Positions 36,179 through 49,317 of a stretch of 64,000 nucleotides of DNA are shown here, one piece after another. The position numbers and the translations under genes were made by a program. The stretch comes from Linnemannia schmuckeri (Eukaryota; Mortierellomycota; Mortierellomycetes; Mortierellales; Mortierellaceae): NCBI GenBank assembly GCA_029449235.1, contig JANATG010000002.1:3100001-3164000 (forward strand), written 5' to 3'. Under the pieces are notes generated by a model. The model had not been told where the DNA came from and searched no databases. It saw nothing but the letters and a program-made list of their open reading frames with translations. Position 1 is the first letter of the stretch. Each line of letters starts with the position of its first letter.

Positions 36179-39096
36179 CTTGTTGTTTCCTGGTGAATTA
36201 CAAATGATGTGTAGAGAAGAAGAGGTTAAGATCGAGATGAGAGGAAAAGATGTGTGTGGAGGCGGAAGATGGTGTTGAAGATATGAGGCTGATGGGCAAA
36301 CAAAAAGGGGGTCGTTTGGAAGGTGTAGTATTAGAAGGGGAAAGGAGAAGGGGAAAGGAGGAGGAAGAGAAGGGAGGGGGATGGAAGGAAGGGAGGAAGG
36401 AAGGAGTAAAAAGTAAGACGAGAAAGGTCACGACCGAAGAAGAAGAAAAGAAGAGGAAGAAGAAGAAGAGAAAGTAATGAAGGGATGTGGACGGACGATG
36501 GAAAAAAAAGGTCAAAAGAACAAAAAAGAAAAACAAAAACGAGAAGAAAAAAAAGACAGAGGGAATAGGAAAAAGGAAAGGGGCGGTGGACGATGAGGGG
36601 TTGGACGACAACAACCAAGCAAATAGCCTTTTCTTCCTATGGGGACAATGAAGGATATGCCTTCAAACAGATACACAAAGAAAATTGGACGCTATTAGTC
36701 TCGTTGTAACGGTACTGTTTCCCTTTTGCCATAAAAAACTTTTTGTCTTCTCGCCTCACTTCATGCTTTACTCTTTTGTTCATTCAGACAGCTAAAGAAC
36801 AAAGACAACGAAACACGAACACTCGTCAAAACTGGCGCGTCTTTCGTTTTTTGATGATGTCCGTTGACAGAGACGGAGAAAGTGACGGATTGATAGATGA
36901 ATCTAATATCATCAGCGATCATCACTGACGGTCGTTCTGTTGCCTGCAAAGGCCGAACCATGACCCCCTGAAGAACAATTTCTGCCATCATCTCTCTTAT
37001 TTTCTCCCATCTCCCAACATATGAAAACCGTGCGTGCTTCTCATTCTACATCATCTCTACTCGTAATTACCCATGCCGAACCCCTTCCCCGTCCTTCTCC
37101 TGCTGTCCCTCCATCTCTTTATCTCTTTATCTCTTTCACACACACACACACACATCGGTCACCATCAACTTGAACTATGAACAAACTCCCTCGCCTCTAC
37201 ACATTTACGCCTCATCCCACTTGCTGTGTTCTACTGTACTCTCCCCTACATTATCGAGTATCAACCCTAACCCTCGCTCAATTGACTTTGTAAAAGACAG
37301 ACAGGCTCTTATCCTCACTGCTCTCCCTTCTGCTCACCCTCTGCTCTCACCCACTCATTCGTAAAACACAAACGATCCCTGTTGGAAAAGAAGCAAACAA
37401 AACCTGTATATACTGTAACTATACTGTGCCGCCTTACTACCTAATGCATTTCATACTCGATCGGGATTTCTCTTGAATAAACATCATCCCACCGCACACG
37501 CACACATTCGCAATCACCTTTTGACCTCTTTCTTTTCCCATCGCTCCCATTCTCCCTCTCTTTCTCTCTTGCTACTGTTCGTTCGCCATACTCATTTGCT
37601 TTCATCGTTTTCTTATCTCTTTCAATACGTATGTAGCCCTTCCTTCCCTTCTCTTAAGTCCTTCGTTCTCTTTTTTCGTTCTCACTTTTTTCCGGAGCTT
37701 ATCTGTCTACCTCCTTTTATCATTCTCAACAACTTAATTCCTTTACTGCGTTGCGCGTCTTTTTTATTTATTTTTTTAGTACCCGCTTACCCGTCCACCT
37801 TCTCTCAACCTTCCCTCCCCTAATCTCCTATCTTTTCCTTCTCCCTCTCTCCCTATAACTAGCGGCCTGGACAACTCTCCATCCCTATACATCTTCCTTC
37901 GCATCCATAACCAGATCCGTTCCAACCATTCCATCCATTACGATCAAAAAAGAGTCACCAATAACCGGTCGCAACCTTCCCTATACCCCCCTACCATAAT
38001 CCTTACACAAAACTCCACAATCTAAAAGTGTACACCCTCCTGCTTGTCTATTTATGTCAGCCCTTTGCTTTCCTAAGCACGGGCCTTGGTGTCTATTTCT
38101 TTTCCATGCGTTACCTTTGAATCAAGCATTAGAAGACCAAAAAAAAGGAGAACTCCAACGGACCAATTGGCCAATTGACCAAAGTCCATAACAAAACCCT
38201 TGGCTGGTACTTTCTGTGATGAAGGAGAAACACCGCCCGCCGCTCATTGGACGGCGGTGGTGGTATGAGGGGTGTGGACCGTGTGTGGAGGAACGAAAGA
38301 AGGAGAGAGAAGGAGACTAGGGTGGAGAGTCATGGACCCTATTTTGTTTTTCTTGGATATATCCTTAGTTTCCAGATATAGCTAATTCATGCACGCGTTT
38401 GCCTCATTTTTTTCTAGTAACCAAGTCCAGAAAAAAAAAGGAGGCAAAATGCTAGAAATGGGATAGTCTTAAAACAAGAACCATAGAAAAGAAAACGAAA
38501 AGGCTGAAGGAAAAGGGCTAGATGCTGAGGGACATGGGGAGTAAGAAAAGAAATTAAATAAAGCAAGCGTGAAGGTCTGGGCACTCTGCGCACTCTGCCT
38601 ATGCGTAGAACTGGAAAACAGAATCAATTTCAAACTTCAGAGATTGAAAGGTCAAGCAAGGGCCGGAAAAAATAAATCGTCGTCACTGCCGCTAAGGTTT
38701 GTTTTTGTGATCTGTAGAGTCGCGTTGTTGATGTCTTTCATCATCTACGGAGTGATGTCTACAAAGGCACATGCAGGTGAAAACAAGTCCAGGCATCTTT
38801 CTTCTCGTCGATGTGTTCAGAAGTGCATTGAAACGAAGATCAGGCACAAGCTTCATACACAAAGGAAAAAGGGAAACATGTTAACCGTCAACATGATGCA
38901 GGTTGGACAAAGAAAATGAAAAACACACATGTTACAGAAAGTACTAAAACGAGGGTACCTGTCTACTGTACGTGTGCGCCTTAGCGCTTTTCCTTCATCA
39001 TCAACAAAATAATAACTCCTTTTTAATACTATGCACGGTCAACAGTGAAGAAGGATATCGGGCTGTCGAAGAGATGGTCATCGTTCATTAGAAATC

Positions 39097-39098
<2 letters not shown>

Positions 39099-39130
<32 letters not shown>
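39099..39130. repeat. Homopolymer T32
   Basis: Uninterrupted run of T in the gene-poor region; one of several homopolymers of 24-44 nt in non-coding parts of the window. Confidence 0.9.
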
Positions 39131-39132
<2 letters not shown>

Positions 39133-40799
39133 ATGAATGTAAAACAAAGAAGGGGGTTCAGTCAATATGCACCTCACCATAAGCTACTGGTCCAATATGT
39201 ATCCTCTTTCCCTCCTATTTTTTTCCTCTAACGGCACTTCTCAGGCAGTTTTACACGAACGACTATTAGCTGATGATGGTGGTGTTAGTGTTCGGGAAAA
39301 AAAAGACAAAACAAAAAAATGTACAGTACACAGTAGGTCCAAGTTCGCGTAATAAAACACCCTCGTTTTTTGCAGACCATGGGCATTGTATTGGCACTAC
39401 TGACACCTGTTACATGGGGAGGATCGTTACGACGGAAACCACGTTTCAAGGTACGAGAGCAAAAAAGAGGGAGAGGAAGATCGAGAAGAGAAGGTGCATA
39501 AGAAAGGAAAAGGGAGTCATAAAATGGAGGGTGAGAAAAGTGATGGCGAAGAATAAAAAAAACTAAACCAAATGGGCCTCGAACCATCCATTGGTTTTGT
39601 TTTTCGTTCATTTAAGAATAGGCTTCTAGCCCCTCCGATTTTCCAGCTCCCGCTCTTCGTGTACCTTCCAGGCTATTTTCCTTCTATGACTGATGATAAT
39701 AAAACTGCTTTCTTGTTTTGTTCTTGCTTCCAGCGAGTAAGAAGAGAGGATATGGAGGATCACAAAAAAGCGCATTGCTTTGTGGAAAAAAGAAAAAAAA
39801 TAAGGTTGCACAGTACTGTCATGAGAAGTAGATGTGGAAGGAAGGAAACCATTGAGGGCTAAATGAAAAATAAAAACAACAATGATGGCTGGGTGACATT
39901 CACCCCTTCCGCTCTACCGAGTAGGCGGTAAGCAAGAAAAAAAAAGAACCCTCGGGCCCTTCCTTCCTTTTTCTCTTTTAATGTATCACTGTAATCATCT
40001 CTTTCTGTCTATAAAAAAGAAACTAAAATAAAGAACAAGGCGGGAGCTAATGGTTGAAAACTCTCCGATGGAGAGGACGGGCGATAAAAGGATGAAGTTG
40101 AGAGCTATATTTTTATTTTTGCAAACCCCTAAATCAAAAAGGAAGGTTAGTCCGTCGCATATTAATGTACTAATGCCGGTAGTGATCTGGGATCTGGTTG
40201 GTAGTTTGTGAAGAACAGTTCATCCACTATAGAACACGGCCGGACCTGATGTCTAGAACCGTGTCAGGGGTGGGGGGCAGGAGACTAAAAGAACCCCTCG
40301 CCTCAGCCACCCCAGCTTTGCCCAATTGAAGAGATAAGCCACCCTTGCATGAGCTGGATTAGAAATCAACTTTGAAAAAAAAAAGGTTCGCGTTAGGGCG
40401 AGGGAAAACGAATGAAAAACTGGCGGGAAACAAATGATAGGGATGTTGGTTTCTTTGGCTCCCAAGCAAATGAAAAAGAAACAAAAAGAATGGTGCGGTA
40501 AGCGGAAAGAAAAATACGTACCAACTCTCCGCATGTGTCTGCATATGGTCGACGTAATCTGCACAAATTGGAATGCACGCATACAGACATCATCAGCCCT
40601 TTGGGCACTTTTTTTTTGTTTATTATCCTAAGCATCGAGTCATGCGTATATATGCAGCTTCTTCGACTTCCACTTCCTTCAACAATCATGCTCACGCCAC
40701 ACAGGGCACACGGGTTCCTTCTTTCTTCACGAAATCATCAAGAGGTAAGTAGGGCCAAGAAACAAACAATGGAATGCTATTTCGCCTTTTGGGGTAACG

Positions 40800-40803
<4 letters not shown>

Positions 40804-40844
<41 letters not shown>
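40804..40844. repeat. Homopolymer A41
   Basis: Uninterrupted run of A in the gene-poor region. No retro-element body is visible on its 5' side. Confidence 0.9.
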
Positions 40845-40845
<1 letters not shown>

Positions 40846-43246
40846 AAACAATAGACCAGCTTGCTGATTGGTATTCCCGAAGGAGTTCAAAAAAAAAGGA
40901 GAAAGGGTACCCACCACCATCCAGAGTACGAGAGAAAAGAAAGAGGATGAGCAAGAAAAAACCCCGTGCACCGTATCCACTCGGTGATATTTTTTTCCTC
41001 CTTTCAGTCGCTTGGACGGGTCCATTGGACTTGTCCGTTTGTTTCCAACAAACAAAAAAAATCCTACCAAATCTGTTGGCACACTAGCATTTTTTATTAT
41101 GCAAAATCTTGACCCAACAAACAACACGAGAAAGTTTAGAATTGAAAAAGAGAAGGAGAGGAAGAAAGAAGAGATCCTCTCTCTAATTGACTAATTCCCG
41201 TAGGTTTTCGGTCAATGAGGAACAGCGCATTTCTTCTCTTACTTTTCATTCTTCCGTTGTGAGCATCTATCCTCTCGGTTGCTAGTGACCCTCTCAAAAG
41301 TACCTCTTGTTTTTTGTTTGTTGTCGCTGACCTTTGAGATAAAGGTAAAAACGCGGTTTGATACGCTAGTCTGACTCTTGTCTGAAATGAAATGAAAAAG
41401 TAAGGAGGTGATTGTCGACATATAAAGACAGACTAATCTCCCGTTCTTCTTCATGCTTTCATTTTCCGTTCATAATCCTGGTCAATCATCCAACAAACAA
41501 CAACACAAAAGAGAATACTACAACTGTTGAGATATCGTCCTCTTTTCTTCATTCAACAGCAACGAACACGTCCTTAGTACCACAGCCTTTCTTGTTTATC
41601 ATCCATTTCCGACTGATCGATTAACTGACACACATACACACTCGCCCCACTCAAACACGATCAATCACTCTTCCTCCGAGCCTAATTGTCTCGCCTCGTT
41701 TTTGATCGGTTCCTTGCAACCAGGTACTGTGCAACCTCATTCCTAATAGTTACTTGACTAATCACACGCATACACATGCACATATCCATTCATATACACC
41801 GAGACACAAATTTGAATCGGATCAATGATGAACCCCTTCCCCCTCCAACGGACTGTGTCAATTTAATTAGACACTTGATCACAGCTACTAGCGTTGGTAC
41901 TGGTGTGGTTAATGGCTTACTTCCCTTCTGTTAGCAAGGGTTGTGCGACAAACAAGCGCTGTGTATGTAAACATTCCATGCATGGAAGGGTAATCAGCAA
42001 GTGGTGCTGGTCAGAATTCAAACACATCCATCTGTTCACGTACGCGTCTTTTGCTGATTTCTTGTTTGTTGTTTCCTCCATTTCCTATTCGTATTTTTTT
42101 TTTTTAATTCTTTGGTCGCGCTTCTGGTGGTCAATGGATGGAGTCAGTGCTCTTTTCTTTTTTCTTATGGCTATCTTAGTCTGGTGTACTCCCATTCTGC
42201 ACCGATCCTTCAACCAAAGAAAAAACAAAATCAAAATTCGAACTGAGGAGTGAAGAAGAAAGGAAGGGTGATTTGTAGCCACAGTGAAATGATGCAACGA
42301 TTTGCCTTCAACGGTTGACGGGCCAGCTAGCCTGAACTACTCAATCCGTCAGTCACTTGGCCTGTTTGCTCGCTTCGACCAGCCAACCAACCAACGACCA
42401 GGTCAAGTGCAGCAGTATAACCAAAATTGCTTAATTCCATCTCATCCTTGAAATAGTGAAGAGAAGAGAAATCACAAAATTGTCCGAAGATCGGGCCAGC
42501 CAATGTCTCTACTTGCTTGCTAGTTATGTTTTTTTTTCTTGGTTCTCAATGAAAAAAAAACTATTTGGGACCCTCATTTTAATCTTTTTTTCTGTGTCCA
42601 TTAACATCCATCCATCTCTCTCCAATCCAGCCTTCAACGCTTGCTTCGTTTCTTTTTTTTTTCACCCTTCTTCCGTGCTACAAAGAATCGGTCATCGCTG
42701 TTTCTTTTTGTTCTTTTTTGAACCATTATCCTCCTTTTCTCTATTCCCTGTTCCTCTTCATACCATACCAAGACATCTACGTTCATCTCTCTGAGTCTCG
42801 CAAAACCCCTTCCTTTCCTTTCTCCACTACGAGCTCTATTTTATCCGAGGGTTCGAAAAATTGTAAGGCACCAATCGTTGACTGTTCATGTGAAAGGGAG
42901 TTAGCGTGAATACAGAGAACAACGGGAGAGACCACACAACGCACGAATAACCAAGAAAAAATGTCAAAAAGATTACCTAAGATTTGTGTTTGGGTATTCG
43001 GGCGGGAGGGAAGAAGAAAGGAAAAAAAGGGAAGTTGGAAAGAGAGAGGGATGTCACGAATGAGAGTGAAAGGGGAAAACCTGTTAATTTATCCTTCTGT
43101 CTTTGCTTATGAATAACGCGAACGTGAACAAAAAAGAGAGAGATGGGATCACAACAGAAAAAATACAAGCTGTATTGCTCCTATCCCAGATTTCTCATTT
43201 TTTCCGTTTTACCAATTGATACAAAGGGGGAAGGTGGCCTCTTTGT

Positions 43247-43247
43247 G

Positions 43248-43322
<75 letters not shown>
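43247..43322. repeat. AT/TG compound microsatellite
   Basis: About nine AT units pass directly into about 29 TG units. Long alternating purine-pyrimidine DNA of this type can adopt Z-DNA. Confidence 0.9.
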
Positions 43323-43326
<4 letters not shown>

Positions 43327-44672
43327 ATGGAGTTGGTTGTGGAGCAAAAGGTTCAATTGCTCTTTTCCCTCTTACAACAACAAACAGGAAAGCTGATACT
43401 GTTGAGTGGAACAAACAAGGAACAACAACAGGGAATGATGTTGATGTTGAACAATCAACTGCCCGAACGGCAAAGAGACGTGGTGAGCAAGTAATGCAGT
43501 CAGGGTAACGAATACTAAGTGGAGGGAGGGGGAAGTGGCCTTGTAGAATAATATTGAGATCCGGCAGAGGGCAAGTGTGCACGCACACGCCATGTACCCC
43601 GCCCAACCAACCAGCGGCTTCCCATGATGGGCCGTATTGAAAAGGCTTTTTTTTGAGTCTTTTTTATTTGTTATTTTTTTGCCGGCCATTTCTTTCTTTT
43701 CTGTTCCCATTCGTTGATTGGAACAATTGACCAGAGATAAGTATCGAGCGAGAGGTGAACGTTGCGGTGTGGATCGGGCTACTTTCCCCTCTGTTGGTCA
43801 TTGCATTGTTTTTCATTGCTCCATTCACATCGCGTCTTACTATCTCCTTTTATTCTTTTGGTATCTCAATGTCGGTTACTCCCAATGTCCAAAATGTCGA
43901 TGTTTTTTTTTTTCGTTTCCCTTTCTTCAACACCAATCCATATCAACGCACAAAGAAAAAAGAGGGAAAAAAAAGGCGGTTGGATCAAGTTGATTGAGTT
44001 ACAAAACGAGAACAAGAATAGACCTTGAAACCCGAAAAGGGTATTGGCTGGCCAATGAGAGAAGGAAGCTATCTGGTTGAAGAAGGAAAACGCCCTTTTG
44101 GCTGGCGTCAAAGAGTGAGAAAAGTTATGACCCACTTTGAAGAAGAACGAAAGACGGAGAGCGGAGTGGAGGATCTTCCTTTTTTTTATGTTTAGTCTGT
44201 TGAACGTCATGGGAGAGACGAAGAGGAGGAGTTGTATGAAGACAGACAGGAGAAAAGTTTCCGTGTGGGTAGTTCTCAATGTTATTTTTGACAATGACAT
44301 GAAAATGTAGACGAGTGGTCTTGACTGTTATATGAAGAGGATACGCCGAGAACAAGAGAGAGAGGGTGGGAGGGAGAGAGAACAAGGAACTCACGAAACG
44401 AACAAGAGTGATCAGTTCAACAACACTTGGACTGATTGAATAATAGTACCCATATGACATGACACAGATATCACACATACGAACACATACTTAATCAGTC
44501 TTCAATTCTTACATGTGTCTAACGCACAACCTTTTTCTCTCCCCTTTCTTTCCCTCTCTCGTCACCCTGACTACTGATCTGACATAAATAGGCTTTCTCT
44601 TCTCTTCTCTTCCCTCCCTCTCTTCGCTTTCCGTCTCTTCTTCCTCTTCTTCTGCTTTGTCTCTCTTCTTCT

Positions 44673-44714
44673 TTTTCTTCCTTTTCTTCCTTTTCTTCCT
44701 TTTCTTCCTTTTCT
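44673..44714 (+). repeat. Short tandem repeat TTTTCTTCC
   Basis: Four to five units of a 9-nt pyrimidine repeat in the presumed 5' leader of the medA homologue. Confidence 0.8.
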
Positions 44715-44960
44715 TTTTGACAACCGGCCACAACCACGAGCAACTACAACAAACAACTCTTCTTACCTCTACAATCTACCTTCTCTGTGTTCGTTACATA
44801 CAGCCCGTCATCTCTCATTTACTCCCTAGCTCACTCACTCACTCACGCTCACTCACAGTAACATCCTTCCACTCACTCTTACATATATATACATACGCCA
44901 CCACTTTTTCACTCTTCACTACAGCAAGCCACACGCACACTCGCTCGCTCACTCCCAATC

Positions 44961-47900
44961 ATGGACATGTCCGCACTTCAAAGTAAGTTGTCACTACCAC
45001 ACACAGATACACCACTTTGCGCTACTATTTCTCAACAAGCAACGACAAGTTCATTTCCTTCCATTCATACCCCATTCATGTTAGAATGAGGTTGTGAGTA
45101 CATGCCATGAGCACTAGTTATTATTGCTATGAAAAGAGTGGCGTTGTTTTGTATTATGTTGTTCTATTTTTCTTAATATGAGCATCCTGCACGATGATGC
45201 ATGAACCATGAATCAAAAAAGAAAACGCGAGCTGTATATCACGTCTTTTTCTGCTCCATGGGTAGATAAAGTAGAACAGGGTGGGCTCTCTCTTCTTCTC
45301 TTGCTCTCTGCCATGGGTGAATAATCTATAATGGGGGACTGGATGATGGACTGCTTTCTATCTTCCACTACACACTCGTGTGAGCCCCCTCCAACTTTGC
45401 CTTTATTTTTTTTAATTCTTCCTTCAACCTGTGTTCTCTATTTCTTCATCTTACAACCCCTGCTCTTCGCTTCATGCTCGTTGCTCCATACCCTACTTTT
45501 CGGAGAGACAAGTGTGCGTGTAAAAATGTAATTCATGCAGCATACACACATACAATTGCTTCCTATTTCTAGCCTTTTCTTGCTGGATTATTCGCATAAT
45601 ATTTTTTACTTTTTGCCCATGTCTTGCCTTACCATATCCTCACCTCCTTTGCCACCATTATCACTATCGATAATCGATCCCTTCCCTTCCCTTCCCTTCC
45701 TTTCCCTCCGCCCCTTCTCTTATCTCTCTTTTCTTCTTATTCCCTCAACAGCCGTGTTTGCAACGGTCCATTTCCTACACCGGTTATTGTTGACTTAGTT
45801 CTTCTACCAGTACGAATGACACACTCAAAAGAGAGAGCACAACAACCGTTTGCCGATCGAGAGATTCGCCAAAGCTCTTTTATTCTTATGCTAGTCCGCT
45901 TTTTTTTTCTAGTTAAAACTGGCATACGTTACACACCCAACTAACCTGTCTGTCCATTCTCCTTTTTCTTCTTTCACTTCCCATTCTTCATTTTCCTCTT
46001 CTCTTGCTTCTCTCTCTCTTACTATTACTTTCCCTTGCGCATTTTGCCTTACTACTCTGGCCCATCACTGCATACCTCACTTCTCTTTTTCATTAACCCA
46101 ATTCGCCGTCTCCTATCCCTTTCCCAAATGCCACTGACATTGACAGACTTTGAACCACGCAAGTTTGCGCCAATGCCAGACTCACAGCAACAGCCATCAC
46201 AGCAATCAGCACCGCAGCAACCACAACAGCAATCCACCCACACCCCTCAGACGCCACAGCAACCACTCCTCCAGACTGACCCTCTTCAGCAGATGACTTC
46301 CTACAAGTCCCAGCCTATTGAGACCGTACCCCCACGAGTCCTCGAATACAGTCCCCATTTCGGCCCCGAGGGTCAGACCTTTACCGTCACCCTCCAGTCC
46401 AACACTGACAAGACTCTTCGCATTGGATTCGGCACCCTTGTGGTCGATACCAAACAATATGCTGCCAATGGCTATGTCACCCTCAGCTGCTCTGTTCCTA
46501 ACTTTGCGATTACAAAGTGGTTCGTGAGCAAAGTTCCCCTCTATGTCCTCCAAATGGAGAACGACATGGTTATGGAGAGCTGGCCCTTTGGCGACTACAA
46601 TTATTACGATGGTTAGTAGGATTCTTTCACCATTTGTACTATGCAATGCCATGCCAATGTTTCTTGTCAATCAGAACTATTTTTGAAGCGGAGCAGTATT
46701 TTTTTAACCCGCTCCCTTTCTCTTCCACTTCTCTCTCATTTTCTCTCTCTTACCCCATGTCATGTCCCATGGTACATGTACATTTGTACATGCAGACAAT
46801 AGCCAAAGTGGTACCAGCAGTAGTAACAAGCGCGGTAATGTTGACAAGTTGTTGTACGGAGAGACCGAGAATCCCGTGGCCAGCAAGAAGCAACACTTGG
46901 TCACCGATCTTGATCTCTCCCACACCCAGCTGTCTTCGCAACACAGCCACCAACAACAGCTCTCCCCTTTGCTACCCTCGACGCCCACCACCTCTCTCAG
47001 TGGCCTTGCCCCTCGTCGTAAGTTGTTCTGCTGCCCTCGTTATTTTCATATATTTTTTTTCTGCATTATTATTTTTCATTTCCAGTTTTGTATTTTTCAT
47101 TTGCAGATACAGAGACAGACAACAGCTCCTCGCAGCTCGCTGAAAAGGAATATATAATTTCCTTTGGGTTAGTCCCGTTTTATATTTTTGGTCCGTCGTG
47201 AGGGTATCACATACTAACTGTAGTTCGCTCACTCCTCCTTTATCTATCACATCCATCCCAATCCTGTTATACCCTCCCATTAGAAGACGACTACCAGGGT
47301 TTGTCCTCGTCCGCGGCTGCTTATGATGCCGGGCTCTACTCACAGAGCCTGCAGCCCACCAGCCCGTATGGTTCCCGTCCTCCCTTGAGCGCAGCCTCGT
47401 ATGCGCGTCCAGGGTACTACAATGCCAGTACGTTGAATGATCATTTATGCCGCTTTTCTTTTGTATAGCGTGGGCGCAACAATGACGCCCTTTTTTTTTT
47501 TTTTTTTTTTTTTTCTTTTTCTTTTCTCGGAGTTATACCGGACAGACAAAACAACTGGGGGTCTATTCATCCAAACTGACACTTTTTACCTTTTTCCTTT
47601 CTTCCTTCTCTTCTTCCCACTTTCTTCTCTTTCTTTCTTCCACTTCCACTTCCTCTCTCCCCTCTTTCCTACAAACAATGGCATCGCTACTCTCAGACCA
47701 GATGATTGCCCCCCATATGCCATCGTACTCGCAACCTGAACTCGGTTCCTCGTCGGGCTACGCCTTGACCTCGACGGCCAACCACAACAACAACTATATT
47801 CAGAGCAGCAACAACAACCAGCAGCAGCACCATCACCATCCCCAGCCCGTCGCCCCTTCGTCCTATATGCCTCAGCCTCACCCCAGCGCAGCCAGCATGG

Positions 47901-48562
47901 GAGGAGGAGGCTCGGGTCTTCCTCTTGGAGGATACAACCCTTATGCCAGTCTCCTGAACAAGGCCAACCTCAAGTTCCAGGGTAATATGGACGACATGGC
48001 CATCAACTGGAGCGGTGAAGAGTGGGAGTCTCACCGTCGTCTGGTTCAGTTCTGGCGCCGACAGGACGGAAACGACATCCACTGCACATTTGCGCCCGTT
48101 GCGCCTGCAGACCGACAGCCCAACAGTATTGTGGTCTCCTGCATCTACTGGGCCGAGAAGAACGATTGTTTCCTGACATCGGTCGATTGTATCTATCTCC
48201 TCGAGTCCCTGATCGCCGTCCGGTTCACGGTCGAGGAGAAGAACCGAATCCGTCGTAACCTCGAAGGGTTCCGACCCATTACTGTGTCCAAGTGCAAGCC
48301 CGAATCTGCCGAGTTCTTCAAGCTGATCATGTCGTTCCCTAACCCCAAGCCCCGTAACATCGAGAAGGATGTCAAGGTCTTCCCCTGGAAGGTTCTGCCC
48401 TACGCGCTCAAGAAGATTATCTCCAAGTATACGGCGTCGTACTCGTCGACGGCTTCGATCCAGACCGATGCTTTTCATAACGCCAATTTCCCACATGGGT
48501 CTACCCTCCCCATCACGCCGCAGCAGCAGACTATTATCGAGTCTTCCAGCATCATCGTATAG
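44961..48562 (+). CDS. medA: MedA (medusa)-type developmental transcription regulator
   Basis: Five exons: 44961-44982, 46147-46611, 46796-47017, 47284-47427, 47697-48562; 572 aa. The family controls conidiation, adhesion and morphogenesis in Aspergillus (MedA) and Neurospora (Acon-3). The diagnostic region is in exon 5: INWSGEEWESHRRLVQFWRR, IHCTFAPVAP, SIVVSCIYWAEKNDCFLTSV, FTVEEKNRIRRNLEGFRPIT and MSFPNPKPRNIEKDVKVFPW. It is nearly identical to ascomycete MedA as far as I recall it. A second conserved block, an Ig-like VLEYSPHFGPEGQTFTVTLQ, lies in exon 2. Poly-Gln, His and Pro linkers separate them. Start: a 22-nt first exon (MDMSALQ) spliced over 1164 nt, or an in-frame ATG at 46128 just before exon 2. 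Both give the same protein from residue 9 on, so two promoters are possible. Confidence 0.88.
44983..46146 (+). other. Long intron 1 of medA homologue
   Basis: 1164 nt with donor GTAAGT and acceptor TTGACAG, joining in phase. It carries pyrimidine-rich blocks (about 45640-45760 and 45950-46110) like those in local promoters, which supports an internal alternative start at 46128. Confidence 0.55.
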
Positions 48563-49317
48563 TCCCGCTTCCTAGCGGTGGAGGGTTTGGGTGATGGATG
48601 GGACCCATGTATTTGCTTAGCAGTTTTCTTGTTATTTTATATTTCGTTTTCGTTTTTCGTTTTTCGTTTCGCACTTTGCACCGTTTTGTTTCACTCTTTT
48701 TTTCTTCAAACAAACATGTACATTACACACACACCTCTCGACACAATACATACTGTTTCCAACAGTTAGAATAAACCACAAAAATGAACATAACAACTCG
48801 AAGAAGAACCCTATGATGTGGCAAACAAGCTGGTAGATTAGTAACAAAAAGGAAAAAAAATATAACGAAGCTTGTTGGAGGTGCATGTACAAACGTGTCA
48901 AAAATAGAAGGCTGGCTGTTCGAGTATGAGAGGGTAGAAGAAGTGGTGTGGCGGAGGTTTTAGGCGATCATTTTGAAAATTTCATAGGAAATAAAAAATG
49001 ACAATGTGCATCATTCATTGTGAGCAATGTATTCTTCATTGTTTCTAGTCGAGTTGAAGCCCAGGGGAAAGAAACAAACGGTATGAACTAAAAAAAAGGA
49101 AGCGTGGGATCGTAACAAATTTGGGATAAAAAGCGAAAAGAACAAAGGTGGTATGACAAGCAGTCAACGGTAACGAACGGTGATATTGCAAGAAATTTTG
49201 AGCCAAATAAGAAGCAACACAGAAGGCAGATCAAACAACAAGAGTGCAGTGTGAAGTGTAATATGTATGTATTGATTGTAAGTTAGGGGTTGTTTTGTTA
49301 TTTCTCGCTTTCTTTCT
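48563..49317. other. Tail-to-tail 3' region of medA homologue and NDUFS7
   Basis: About 750 nt with a TTTTCG-like repeat (48645-48680) and an AATAAA-like word near 48772. No coding potential is seen. Confidence 0.6.

Larger units (their letters stand above)
36179..44960. promoter_or_regulatory. 8.8 kb gene-poor divergent region upstream of medA homologue
   Basis: No frame longer than about 120 codons with protein-like composition on either strand. Contents: purine-rich + strand at 36240-36580 (leader of the minus gene), a CA run near 37138, T32 at 39099-39130, A41 at 40804-40844, an AT/TG microsatellite at 43247-43322, and a strongly pyrimidine-rich stretch at 44520-44960 that is probably the medA 5' leader. 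It probably holds regulatory sequence of the developmental regulator at 44961, possibly also non-coding transcripts. That is inferred from position. Confidence 0.5.

Noticed and set aside
38569..38919. 116-codon frame in the gene-poor region
   Set aside because: Begins with GTG, has no homology that I recognise and no conserved motif, and lacks splice or leader context.
40804..40844. A41 as a retrotransposon or processed-pseudogene tail
   Set aside because: No reverse-transcriptase, gene-derived sequence or target-site duplication is visible next to it; similar homopolymers occur at many sites in the window.
43216..43494. Frames spanning the TG microsatellite
   Set aside because: Translation is just alternating Cys-Val or Val-Cys from the repeat.
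47107..47169. Possible extra exon between medA exons 3 and 4
   Set aside because: A good acceptor (TTTGCAG at 47106) opens a short frame, but the only nearby donor puts the next exon out of frame. Direct joining of 47017 to 47284 works.
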